Source: Ahaetulla prasina (taxonomy: Eukaryota; Chordata; Lepidosauria; Squamata; Colubridae). Taken from it: 64,000 nt of DNA. The notes under the pieces were generated by a model. It ran no database searches and was not told the origin of the DNA. It worked only from the letters and a program-made list of their open reading frames with translations. The stretch covers positions 67,983,211 to 68,047,210 of the forward strand of contig NC_080542.1 of assembly GCF_028640845.1 (NCBI RefSeq). Reading direction: 5' to 3'. Made by a program: the position numbers and the translations under genes. Shown here one piece after another: positions 32,905-43,955 of the stretch (the first letter of the stretch is position 1; every line of letters starts with the position of its first letter).

Positions 32905-33115
32905 CTTAATAGCAATAGCACTTAGACTTATATACCACTTCACAGTGCCTCCCTAAGCAGTTTACAGAGTCAGCATATTGCCCCCAATAATCTGGGTCCT
33001 CATTTTAATGACTTTGAAAGGATGAAGGGCTGAGTCAAACTTGAGCGGGTCAGAATTGACCTCCTGGCAATGGAATGCAGAGTTAGCCTGCAACACTGTA
33101 TTCCAGTCTGAGAAT
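32905..33115 (-). mobile_element. SINE-like dispersed repeat
   Basis: Contains AGCACTTAGACTTATATACC, TAAGCAGTTTACAGAGTCAG, CAATCTGGGTCCTCATTTTA and TGAAAGGATGAAGGGCTGAG in order, the pattern of a common squamate short interspersed repeat. The right end (CCTGCAACACTGTATTCC) is where a tRNA-like head would begin. I assign orientation and class from memory of the pattern only. No target duplication is seen. Confidence 0.5.
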
Positions 33116-33426
33116 ATACTAAATGATGTGTTTGTGTGTGAGAGAAATCATTTTTTAAAATCATATATTAACATATACTTTTCTAATAAATGTAGGGTTT
33201 ATTCTCAGTCCATGAGCTTGTTTATAAGTTTGAAGTAGTCGCCAGATGGTAATATGAACCAACTGTGTCACAGTGAACATTCAAACTGTATGTGAACATT
33301 CAGCCATAAAAAGGCCTAGTTCCTAAGTGCTTCTTCTTTTTGAAAAGGATTAGCTTTTATGCATGAGTGATAGAGGAATTATTTAACTGGGCCATGAATA
33401 AACCTTTCTATAAAATACTTAAAGTA

Positions 33427-33814
33427 CCGTATATACTCGAGTATAAGCCGAGTTTTTCAGCACATTTTTTGTGCTGAAAAACGTCCCCTCGGCTTATACT
33501 CGGGTCTATACGGCTTATACTCGAGTTTTTTTTTTTTTTTTAAGCCCCTCGGCTTATACTCGAGTATATACGGCTTATACTCGAGTTTTTTTTTCTTCTT
33601 TTTTTCACATTTTACCGGACGGAAGCCCTGCCGGTGCAGTGAGAGGCGGGCGGGGAGCCGCCAGCCTTCTCAGCTGAGGGAGGAGGGTTTCAACCGTAGG
33701 TGCCTCATTTCCCACCCTCGGCTTATACTCGAGTCCCCAGTTTACCCCAGTTTTTGGGGTAAAATTGGGGACCTCGGCTTATACTCGGATCGGCTTATAT
33801 TCGAGTATATACGG
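33427..33814. mobile_element. TA-flanked MITE with multiple inverted arms
   Basis: Bounded by TA (33425-33426, 33815-33816). Termini CCGTATATACTCGAGTATAA and TTCGAGTATATACGG are inverted copies, followed by GCCGAG-type arms. The GGCTTATACTCGAG-type unit recurs several times inside in both orientations, with poly(T) at 33525-33541 and a small GC-rich core at 33615-33715. No transposase. TA duplication and CC..GG ends suggest a mariner-like mobiliser. Confidence 0.78.
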
Positions 33815-33930
33815 TACATATTGAATACTGGAAAAGCAAAGGAAATGATTGTATTTAAAAATTTGTGCATATGCTTCATGTTAATATATTTTCCTAAGTC
33901 ACGTGTATCTGGGATGAAAATACTCTAAGG

Positions 33931-34052
33931 CATGGGTGTCAAACTTAATCGCATCACATGATGTATTGTGACTTTTTTAGCTTTGTGGAGCAGGGTGGGT
34001 GTGGCCTGCATGTGATGCATCCGGCCCATGGGCTGCCAGTTTGGCACCTTCG
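33931..34052. mobile_element. Degenerate hAT MITE
   Basis: Starts CATGGGTGTCAAAC and ends CCAGTTTGGCACCTTCG, an imperfect inverted pair. The flanking 8-mers CTCTAAGG (33923-33930) and TTCTAAGT (34053-34060) agree at six positions, consistent with an old 8-bp target duplication. Confidence 0.6.
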
Positions 34053-34060
34053 TTCTAAGT

Positions 34061-35144
34061 AGAATTGCACATAAACTAATTCTTTTCCATCAAAAAAACA
34101 GCAAATTAGATTGTTATCAAATAGACTGAACTAGAACTCTAGAACAGCACTTGATCATATTAATTCTCACTCTGGTCTGAAACAGTATTGCATACATAAT
34201 CATAGGTTTGTTGCAATTTATATTATATTGCAATCAGGACTTTGGTCCTGATTGTGAGTCTCCGCTGAACATTATATTTCTACAAAGAAAAATATAATAT
34301 GGTGAAAATGACCAATCATTTTTCTTTTAAATATGTTTTATTGAAAATCATTAATTTTGGATTCTCTTAACTATGCTTTTGACTTAAAGAGAGAGAAATG
34401 TACTATACAAGATAAATTGAATTATACTATATCTTCAGATTTTATAGTTTCAGTCTACTGATAGCATTATTACAACCTTGGTTCACAATCAGATGTTTCA
34501 AAATAATTTTTTACTGATGTTTCAAGTCAGGAGGCCTGATTTTAATTTATAGAATGGTACATTTATTTTATGATGATTAATGGGTGGGAGTTACTAGCAA
34601 AAAGCTGCAGTCACACAACAGATGTCACAAGAGCTTGAGAACATAAGAGTCAATCACATGAAAGGATTCAATGCATAAGAAATCTGGAGTGAGGATGCAT
34701 TCCCCCCACCCCAAAGTCTGGAAATGTTAGCAGCATTTGGCAGCTGTTTGCCTTACAAAGATAACCAGAAACAGTGAGAGGGTTGTCGTGCAAGTATCAC
34801 AATGAACTGCTATGTAATGTTTCTAGGAAGTATTGATCCAAATATGGTTGACCAGAAATGATCTAAATTTTTGTTGTTGGGAACTTCTAGTACTAGGACA
34901 ACAATATTGGTAATAGAACTGTTTCTTTTCAGATTATTCCTATCATTTAAACTATCCAAACTAATATTAGAACTCAGTAAAATATGAATAAGTTTAGCAT
35001 GATGAACAACTAAATACTAAAATGGATCAAACACACTTCTTGCAGAACTTTCTCAAAGTTTTAGGGGGCAGTGAGCATATTCAGTACTTGTGTGGAATTT
35101 ATTATGACTTTCCCCCACTCAATTATAATAATTTGGTCTCTATG
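34061..35144. other. Intergenic, nothing recognised
   Basis: AT-rich, no motif found. Confidence 0.45.
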
Positions 35145-35766
35145 ATATAAAAAAGATGTTGAAAATCTACCAACACAATTCTGGGCTGCATAAACAGAGG
35201 GATAGAATCAAGATCACGTGAAGTGCTAGTACCACTTTATAATGCCTTGGTAAGGCCACACTTGGAATATTGCATCCAGTTTTGGTCGCCACGATGTAAA
35301 AAAGATGTTGAGACTCTAGAAAGAGTGCAGAGAAGAGCAACAAAGATGATTAGGGGACTGGAGGATAAAACATATGAAGAACGGTTGCAGGAACTGGGTA
35401 TGTCTAGTTTAACAAAAAGAAGGACCAGGGGAGACATGATAGCAGTGTTCCAATATCTCAGGGGCTGCCACAGAGAAGTGGGAGTCGGGCTGTTCTCCAG
35501 AGCACCTGAGGGTAGAACAAGAAGCAATGGGTGGAAACTGATCAAGGAAAGAAGCAACTTAGAACTAAGGAGAAATTTCCTGACAGTTAGAACAATTAAT
35601 AAGTGGAACAACTTGCCTTCAGAAGTTGTGAATGCTCCAACACTGGAAATTTTTAAGAAAATGTTGGATAACCATCTGACTGAGATGGTGTAGGGTTTCC
35701 TGCCTGGGCAGGGGGTTGGACTAGAAGGCCTCCAAGGTCCCTTCCAACTCTGATGTTATGTTATGT
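35145..35766 (+). mobile_element. CR1 LINE 3' end, well preserved
   Basis: An open frame of 156 codons from 35223 encodes the C-terminal CR1 module: LVPLYNALVRPHLEYCIQFW, LERVQRRATKMIRGLEDKTY, RLQELGMSSLTKRRTRGDMI, NFLTVRTINKWNNLPSEVVN and FKKMLDNHLTEMV. It then reaches its stop, and a CR1-type 3' UTR ends in (ATGTT)-like units at 35752-35766. It is one of the few transposon frames in the window without internal stops over its length. It is 5'-truncated, so it lacks endonuclease and the RT palm. Confidence 0.88.
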
Positions 35767-36180
35767 TAAGAGCAACAAAGAGGGAGGATAAAACATATGA
35801 AGAACAACTGCAAGAATTGGGTATGTCTAGTTTGATGAAAAAAAAAGGATCAGGGGAGATATGATAGCAGTGTTCCAATATCTAAGGGGTTGCCATAAAG
35901 AAAAGTGGTTCAACTTATTTTCCAAAGCTCCTAAAAGCAGGACAAGAAGCAATGGATAAAAACTAATGAAGGAGAGAAGAAGCCTAGAACTAAGGAGAAA
36001 TTTCTAACAATTAGAACAATTAATCAGTGGAACGACTTCCCTTCAGAAATTGTGGATGCTCCAAAACTGGAGGTTTTTAAAAAGAGATTGGAAAACCATT
36101 TGTCTGAAATGGGAAAGAGTTTTTTACTTAAACAGAGTGTTGGACTAAGAGATCTCTTCCTACTTTGTTATTCTGTTGAT
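35767..36180 (+). mobile_element. Second CR1 LINE 3' end, older
   Basis: Same orientation and same coding segment as the copy just upstream, but more diverged: EEQLQELGMSSLMKKKGSGEI-like with frameshifts, then DAPKLEVFKKRLENHLSEMG (36052-36111), then a CR1 3' end. The two adjoining copies differ enough to be separate insertions or a fused older pair. Confidence 0.78.
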
Positions 36181-36207
36181 TATAATTATGTAGATATTGG
36201 ATGTTTC

Positions 36208-36344
36208 CAGTGGTGGGATTCAAATAATTTAACAACCGGTTCTCTGCCCTAATGATTTCTTCCAACAACCAGTTCGCCAAACTGCTCAGAAAGTTAACAA
36301 CCGGTTCTCCCGAAGGGGTGCGAACTGGCTGAATCCCACCACTG
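36208..36344. mobile_element. hAT MITE (137 bp)
   Basis: Perfect inverted ends CAGTGGTGGGATTCA and TGAATCCCACCACTG. A perfect 8-bp duplication GATGTTTC flanks it (36200-36207, 36345-36352). It contains two AACAACCGGTTCTC units. The intact ends and duplication suggest a fairly recent insertion. Confidence 0.95.
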
Positions 36345-36352
36345 GATGTTTC

Positions 36353-36654
36353 CTGACCTTCCCTCAGTTTTCACTTTGGATACCTAAGCAGTGGTTCTTA
36401 TTTCTGAACAGTAAAAATAAAGAATAAAAACTAAAGAATTCTTAGTTTTAAAAGTATTATAGTATCCTATCAGCTGCTAATTAAGAAATTTATATAAGAA
36501 ATATAAAGTAAAAAATGGACTAAATCTTATTCAATTAAATTAAGCTTCATATAGACTATTAGTAAGTCTAATAGTAATCACACATTTATCTCTAGAGGCA
36601 GAACATTAAAATGATGTTTTATTTGTTACAAGCATGCAGTCTTCAGAAGCATAA
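36353..36654. other. Intergenic, nothing recognised
   Basis: AT-rich, no motif found. Confidence 0.45.
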
Positions 36655-36656
36655 TA

Positions 36657-37047
36657 CAGATAGTCCTTGACTTCCAACAGTTTGTTTAATGACCGTTCAA
36701 AGTTACAATATCACTGAAAAAAGTGATTGATGACAGTTTTCCACACTTATAACCATTACGGCATGTCATGGGATTAAAAGTGAGATTTTGATTACCAACT
36801 GATTTATATTTATGATGGTTGCCATGACCCAGGGTCATGTGATCACCTTTTGCACCTTCCGACAAGCAAAGTCAAAGGGAATTCTAGATTCACTTAACAA
36901 CCATGTTACTAATTTAACAAGTGCAGTGATTTGCTTAACAATCAGCAAGACAGCTCATAAAATGGGGCAAAGCTCACTTAACAAATGTCTCACTTAGCAA
37001 CATGTGCATTTTGCGCTCAATTTTGGTTGTAAATTGAGGACTATCTG
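36657..37047. mobile_element. TA-flanked MITE (391 bp)
   Basis: Ends CAGATAGTCCTTGAC and GAGGACTATCTG are inverted copies, flanked by TA (36655-36656, 37048-37049). The inside carries the repeated motif (A/C)ACTTAACAA, and GGTCATGTGATCACCTTTTG. Tc1/mariner-type by its target dinucleotide, with no coding sequence. Confidence 0.8.
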
Positions 37048-37049
37048 TA

Positions 37050-38200
37050 GTGTTGCATGATAAAGAATATTGTTAAATATTCATTAGCTAGTAGCCCAGC
37101 TGGATAGTAGCTCAGCTGTGTAGTAGCCCAGCTTTCCTTCTATATCTTAAGCCTTTAGTTTTCACTTAAAACCATTGAACCATAATAATAATCTACAATT
37201 ATTCTATTTTGTACAAGCAAAATATTATCAAATCAAATTAAAACAAACAAACAAAAAAACCAGCAGAGCATTTACAAAAAAAGAGTAGCTCAATTTAAAT
37301 GCTAACATTATAAAAACAGCACCAATCTGAGTGCCAAAACTTAGAAATAGATAAGGCTACAATTGTCCCCTTTATTCGTGTTTTCAACCAATCCTTTATT
37401 CATGTTACAACTATCATGTAACATCTTTTTTTCAACCCACTGAAAGAACAGATAACAATAGCATTTTTCATTTTCCTCTCCTCTTCATTCTTGACCTGCC
37501 TGCATCTCCTACAGCCAATGGGAATGGACAAAAAGCCATAGTGGTTGGGAAGGGCAGAGCAGAGTGGAGTCTAAGCAATGATATTTTAATTACTTTGTAC
37601 TTCATACTCACTCACCAATCATTTCTTGAATGATTAGAGATTCTTGAATTGGCATTTTAAAAATGGGAACAAGACTGCTGGAGATGTGCTTAAACCTATT
37701 GAGGTAATTAGTTGATTACTCCTAAAATTGACTCAAAAGTCCCTATCTTTCAGAAAGATGCCAGAAAGTCCCATGAGATTAAAAAATATCTTTCTTCAAA
37801 GAAATATCCTTGTTACTATAAGAGTGACCTGTGGTATTTTAACCAGGCACTAGCCATCATGTTCCTGCCAAAAAAGAGGACAAAGTGACATCTGGACAGA
37901 TTATTCGTTGCAATAATGGAATTTATACACAGCCAGCTTTTAATTAAAGAATGATACTCAAGGTTGATAGCAACATTTTTACTTGATTAAAAAGAGGCAT
38001 ATAATAATTCAGAACTTCATCAACCAAAACCTTTTCTTGCACTTCCACTATTTCCACTGGTCATATGTTTCAAAGCCCAGATTTACTTTTATGGAAGACT
38101 ATAATTAAATTGTTCAGAAAATTTGTCTGGCGTTTTGCTGATTGTGAGTCCCAAAAGGCTCTGGAATAAAAGAAAAAAACCCTACTTAATTAATTGTTTG
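37050..38200. other. Intergenic, nothing recognised
   Basis: AT-rich. GTAGCCCAGCTGGATAGTAGCTCAGCTGTGTAGTAGCCCAGC at 37091-37131 (described here in short units of about 16-18 bases) is a small imperfect tandem repeat. Nothing else recognised. Confidence 0.45.
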
Positions 38201-38202
38201 AT

Positions 38203-38412
38203 CAGTTCAAGTCAGTTGGTAACTGCCTGGACAAGCCCAACAAGCCTTGTTTTAGCAAGGTTTTTCAGAAGTGGTTTGCTACTGCCTCTTTCCTTGGGCC
38301 AGATAAAGTGACTGGCCAAGATCACCCAGGTGGCTTTGTGCCTAAGGTAGGACTTTAACTCCTGGTGTCCCAACTCTGGGTGGTGATACTTTAACCACTA
38401 CAACAAACTGGA
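38203..38412 (-). mobile_element. tRNA-type SINE remnant
   Basis: Contains TTTAGCAAGGTTTTTCAGAA, GTGGTTTGCTACTGCCTC, AAGATCACCCAGGTGGCTTT and GTGCCTAAGGTAGGACTT. The right end AACCACTACAACAAACTGG would be the complement of a tRNA-like 5' end (A-box side), with GGACTTTAACTCC near 38350-38362 as a worn B-box. Class assigned from this arrangement, family not certain. Confidence 0.5.
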
Positions 38413-41400
38413 TTTCTTCATACCTACCTCATTAGAAAATCCAGAAATGTCACCAAAAGAATATAAAAATAGATCAAATATCCTCAGGATGTGGAGGGGG
38501 GGAGAAAATGTCATAACCACAATTCTAAATTGTGTTCAGGAACAGCAAAATTGTTTTAAACTGACTTAAATGCTCCAATAACTAAATTAAATGCTCCAAG
38601 GAAGTTACCCCGTCATTTGTTTGCCCATTCAATTCCAGACTAATAGAAGTTTCCAAATGCCTTTTGAACAGCATTACAATAGTCCATGTGGAGTACATTA
38701 GAGTTGTTCAAATAGGATGTAACTAAGACGTGTCAGCACAACCAGTGCTGAAGATGTATAGCTGCATTTTGTTTTGCCAATAGGAAATGTGGATTAGGTA
38801 ATTTGGATTAAAACACAAACCAAGGGAAATTCTCACTCATCTCTGCTAATATCTATTTTTGATCAACTGCAAACCAGGTAGAATGCCTTTCCATTACCTT
38901 ATATGTTAGCTTGCTGAACAGTATAATCCCAAATGAGAAACATTGATATCATGCTATAGTATTAAAACATTTATTATGGTTAAACATTAATCTAGTTAAT
39001 TTTCTAGAAGCAAATTAACTCTATTAGGATATGATGACAGAATGAAAGGAACGTTTATTTTTCTATTTGCAGGAGGGGGCTAGGGCCAATGTTTAGAAAC
39101 ATATTGGCTTCTGCCTACAATTTTGTCTTTTAACAAGCATGCCAGTTATTTTTTAAATAATGTATATAAATGGTTAAAAGTATTAACAATTAGATGGCTC
39201 AGTCTCTACAATACTGTATGTTTAATATCCTTTTTCAGGAAGGAATTAATATGAGAAACAAACCCTTTTTATTAGATGAAAGCTACGTTCAGATGCAAAG
39301 GATACTGTGAGTGAATGAATGAAAAGGATGCTTCACCCTATACCTATTTCTTATATTTCTGCTGTAGCTGATTCTCCCAATTGTGTCTTTATCCCCACCG
39401 TTATTCAGATAGTCCTTGGAAGCTATCTGAGCTAAAATTGAGATTCAATTTTAGAGGGCACTTGACAGTAAGAAATGGAAAAAGGAAATCTTGGACAGGA
39501 AGTGTGTTTTCCAGTTCTTCCTCCCCTGCTTCTTCCAGTCTGTTTGTAGATTCTACCCACCCCACCTCCAACTAACAGTCTCTGTGGAATAAGAATATCA
39601 AGGATTTCCTACTGTGAGCCTATGGGGACCCGAATGACTCAATATTTTATTTCTCTTCTTGCTTCCTGAATACAAATTATTTTAGACTCTCGGTTAACTC
39701 CCAGTGTGAAAGCGTCATATTTCCCCAATAGGTTTCCATGTTTAGATCTCTGAAACCAAAGACCACCCAAGAAATATACTATTGCAGTTCCAAAAACTGG
39801 GCCATTAATAGATTGTTGATATTCAGGAAAATCTGAATTCTGTTGTGTTGCCTTTTTACAAATTAGTAGCTATTGTAAAACAGTTAATTTAGGCTATAGG
39901 TCAGCAATAGATTAATGACATCCACATGCCTTTTGTTTGGAATGGCCAAAGGTGAAAGGAGGAAAATACTTCTTTTCGAGCAAAGGCTTTTCTTTAAATA
40001 AGTGGAGAACATTTCCCCCCATTATGTTCAGACTACCATAGGTCAGAGAACAATATTATTTATTAACATAATTATTATACTTACCAAGTTTTTTTTAGTT
40101 TGTTTTTACATCCAGTTTCTGACAGCTTCAGCATTAGCTCAGATATCGGAGACATTCTACAGCTGGGCATCGCCAGTATGCTGATATTTCACCCTGCATT
40201 TGTGTATAACTTTTTCAAGAGGTTTCATATATATTAAATACCATAGTGCAGTTACATTGTACCCTATGCTGAACCAATTATGAGTTTCCTCCATGACTAT
40301 CAATTGTAAGAATCATAAAATGGTATCTCCAATTCCCAAGCCTCAAACTTGATCCAGAAGGAGACTAGGTCAATGGTGAGTGATGCCAGGATTATGAGGA
40401 GCATGTTTATCCTATCTTAAATCTTGAAGGTTATCGATCAGAGTAACTAGTTTTTGTCCCTTGTCTGGGTATGATTTATGAGTCGGAAGAATCTAATTTA
40501 TATACTTCTTTCTAAGATATTTTGGAACTGGAACAGATCCCAACTTAGCCATTCCCTTTCACCCTTTCCCCATCTCTAGCAAAAAAAGAGAGATTGTAAA
40601 CTAAGTAAAGGTTGTTGAACATGGCTGGATTAAGAGATGATTTCTTCATGGTTCAGGATTTTTCAGCAGTGTATGGTGTTGCATAGGAGCAGATAAGATT
40701 GTGCTTAAATGGCTAAATATTAAATGTATAGTTAGTATGGTTAATGAAAACCTTATATGTTATAAATAAAAAAAAATAGCAACACTGAATGCAATTCAAT
40801 GGGAACTTGGCTAATGACTTCTATGAGAAACAAATGTACCCGTCATTTTTTATTGATTTTTAAAATACTTTACTTTATTTTCTATCTTTAATGAGAGGTA
40901 ATATTTACACACTTCCAGCATATGAAGTGAGCTCTGAAGAGTGCACTGAGGCACTCTAAATGAATCATCATGAAGATTATTTTTAAAAGAGCAATGATAA
41001 CAACAGGTAATTTGAGGCTACTGAGGCTAAAAATATTCCTTATTAAATATGGCAATCTCAACAGCTTCTTCCTCCTTAAACTTTTCTTTTTTATGACTTC
41101 TGATGTCATATTTACCATATATTACAACTAATTAATGATGACTCAGATAAAAAGGTTTAAAAATATTCTTATGAAAACTATGTGGGATAGGGGTGGGAAA
41201 ATACCACTTGTGCAATCAAAATGTATTTAGTTAACCATATTGATTCAGCGATTTCGCATCAGGAGATAAGATGCTGAAAATTAATAGGAGTCTTCAAAAG
41301 GATTTTAAAAGACAGATTTAATCTTTTTAACATTCAGATGACACTTTGGGAGTCCAGCAGTGAATGTTGATTTGTTAAATATTAACCGCAGAAAGTAATG

Positions 41401-42112
41401 TGAAGTTAAAATCTTCATGCAGCTCTTACAGAACCTTGAATACTAAGAATATTTGCCAAATAATACATATTTTCAGGACTTTTAGGAGATAATAATATGA
41501 GATCAAACTTACTTTTATGAAACAATAGAAACATGGGTACTAGTGAATTCTCTAATAGCACCTAATCAATGAATCAATGAATTAATTAATAAATCAAACA
41601 ATTTGTTTTTACTCCTTTAATGATTCTTGGATCCTATGGCATTTTATTGTTACTAGTTTTAGGATGCATCTACTTATTTATTCAGTTGGGATTTCTATGT
41701 CTGTGTATGTGCGCATAATAGGAATATCTTTTTTTAAGTAATAGTGATTGTATATAAATGTAATTACTGTTTCCTAATACTCACAAAATATTGGAAGATT
41801 GGAAAAAAAAGGACAAAGTTTGAATTACAGGTATTGCCCTCATATCCATAATTTTAATATCGTAAGGTATTTTAATAAAAGAGGAAAATAATACTTGAAA
41901 TGAGCTAATTTTTTTATCTGTATTTACTTCTCTACATAATCACTGCCATTTGCTATACACCTCTGAAAAGAATGGACAATGTTAAAGCCTTTAAAAACAC
42001 CTTCGTACCTTGTCTTTTCAGCCTTTTCTACCTATTCATTTGAATCAAACATGCTGATAATATTGCTTCAATTTTAAGAAAAGGTGGGAGTCACATAACA
42101 TCAAACCTGGAC
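38413..42112. other. Long AT-rich stretch without recognised features
   Basis: About 3.7 kb with no transposon ends, coding frames of recognisable family, RNA genes or microsatellites of note. If host exons or regulatory elements exist in the window, this and 60.4-64 kb are the likeliest places, but I cannot point to any. Confidence 0.4.
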
Positions 42113-42114
42113 TA

Positions 42115-43114
42115 CAGTAGTGACCAAACTTGTGAAAACCTTTTGGGAAAAGTGTACTTTTGAGGTTTGATGACTACTAACATTACCTTTTTTTGGAGTA
42201 GTACCATAAAATTATATATCAATGGAAATATAATTTAATCAAGAATGTAATGCTTGTCAACCTTTGTTTGAAAGATAAAAGTGGCTTTTTTCATGGAATT
42301 CTAGATTTTAGGCCAAATTCCTGCAGTCTGCGCTGAACAGTCCTTCACACAACTTCACCGTGCCATTGCGCCATTTAATCTTGTGTACACCCAGATGATT
42401 TTCTTCTGTCATGTAGGTACAATCTCTTAATTCTTCTATCATCACTTGCTGTTGTGCACCTTTTCCTGCCTTTACCAGTTTGGTTTTGTAGTGACTGAGT
42501 CTCCTTTTACTTCTTCAAAAACTTAGAAATGCCATCTTTGGTTACGTTTCCACCAATTTTTCTTCTAATTTCTTTATAACTGTAGCCTTGTTCGCCTAAT
42601 AATACCATTTTACATCGCTTTCTGGGTGACCAGTCAACTCTTTGCACCATTACTTTAATTTTCTACATTTACATTTTACAAGCTCACTAAATGAAAGAAC
42701 ACAAAAAACGCAACCAACTTGATAGCGATCACATAACACACTGACAAATGTCCTCCTCTCAGCCTCAATACATGACATCAATAACTGAATCCTACTGTGA
42801 TCCGATTGGGTTATTGCCAAACAAGATGACACTTGAGTGGCTGTCTAAACACTCATGCTCATTGGCTACAGTCAGATGAAGGAAAGTTACCTGATATCAA
42901 CCTAAGCAAGTTATGCTTCCTTTTCTGGTTATTTGGCTATAATTTATCATAGAATACAGATATTTGAAAAAACTTTGTTGCATTACATTCTTGATTAAAT
43001 TATCTTTCCATTGATATATAATTGTATGGTACTACTAAAAAAAGTGGTGTTATTAGCCATCAAACCTCAAAAATACATTTTCCCAAAAAGTTCCCCCAAT
43101 TTTGGCCACTACTG
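42115..43114 (-). mobile_element. Internally deleted Tc1-like transposon (1,000 bp)
   Basis: Inverted termini of about 60 bases: CAGTAGTGACCAAACTTG at the left and the complement of CAGTAGTGGCCAAAATTG at the right, followed by TTTGAGGTTTGATG in both. TA target duplication at 42113-42114 and 43115-43116. The minus-strand interior encodes only the transposase N-terminus, with RKRCKMVLLGEQGYSYKEI and KIGGNVTKDGISKFLKK (paired HTH, near 42630-42510) and RIKRLYLHDRRKSSG and WHGEVVxRTVQRRLQEFGL (near 42440-42310). Catalytic DDE residues are missing through an internal deletion, so it could only move in trans. Confidence 0.88.
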
Positions 43115-43192
43115 TATATGATAGATGGGGTAAGACAGTAAAATCCAATTTTATAATTGCCTTATGAAGTATGAAGCCAAGCATTGACATGA

Positions 43193-43872
43193 TGACATTT
43201 CTGACATCAATACCATTGAACGTGTCCAAAAATGTTTTACAAGAAGAATTCTTCACTCCTCTGAAAACAACAAAATACCTTATCCCACCAGACTTGAAAT
43301 CCTATGCTTAGAAAACTTAGAACTCCGTCGCCTTCGACAAGACCTAAGTTTAACTCATAGAATCATCTATTTTATTTTGTTTTATTTTATTTATTTTGTC
43401 ACAACAGAATACACAAACAATTGTCATAGATAAAACAACATATTTTGAAGAAAATATACATATATTTATAAAAATATGCATCAACTGTATCAATTTGATA
43501 TGATGAAGGGAACAATAGGACAGGAACGGTAGGCACTTTTGTGCTCTTATGCGCAATTATGCACAATTATCTATTGTAATGTCCTTCCTGTTAAAGACTA
43601 CCTCAGCTTTAATTGCAATAATACAAGAGCAACCAATAGATTTAAACTTAATGTTAACCGCTTTAATCTAGATTGCAGAAAATATGACTTCTGTAACAGA
43701 ATCATCAGTGCTTGGAACACTTTACCTGACTCTGTGGTCTCTTCCCATAATCCCAAAAGCTTTAACAAAAAACTTTCTACTATTGACCTCACCCCATTCC
43801 TAACAGGACCATAAGGGGTGTGCATAAGAGCACAAACGTGCCTACCGTTCCTGTCCTATTGTTTTTCTTTTG
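43193..43872 (+). mobile_element. Jockey-group LINE 3' end with a nested copy
   Basis: Plus-strand copy of the family at 24145-25363: residues TSIPLNVSKNV-like after a frame change, then a break at 43371-43568, then NVLPVKDYLSFNCNNTRATN, FKLNVNRFNLDCRKYDFCNR and SAWNTLPDSVVSSHNPKSFN (43570-43790), a stop, and a 3' UTR with GCATAAGAGCACAAACGTGCC. It lacks its (AAAT)n tail because a PLE with (TA)n follows at about 43879. Confidence 0.8.
43371..43568 (-). mobile_element. LINE 3' tail inserted in its own family member
   Basis: A minus-strand 3' end of the same jockey-group family (TTTTATTTTGTCACAACAGA ... CAGGAACGGTAGGCAC). It sits inside the coding part of the plus-strand copy, which continues on both sides. 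TCATCTATT and TTATCTATT at the edges are a candidate target duplication. Confidence 0.75.
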
Positions 43873-43878
43873 TTCATC

Positions 43879-43953
<75 letters not shown>
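43879..43953. repeat. (TA)n microsatellite
   Basis: About 35 TA dinucleotides with one interruption (near 43897), directly at the 3' edge of the minus-strand PLE. The other PLE pair has the same arrangement at 49612-49674. Confidence 0.93.

Positions 43954-43955
<2 letters not shown>

Noticed and set aside
43879..43953. Possible CRISPR-like or satellite array
   Set aside because: Simple (TA)n. The repeats in this window are microsatellites or transposon copies, and CRISPR arrays do not occur in vertebrate genomes.
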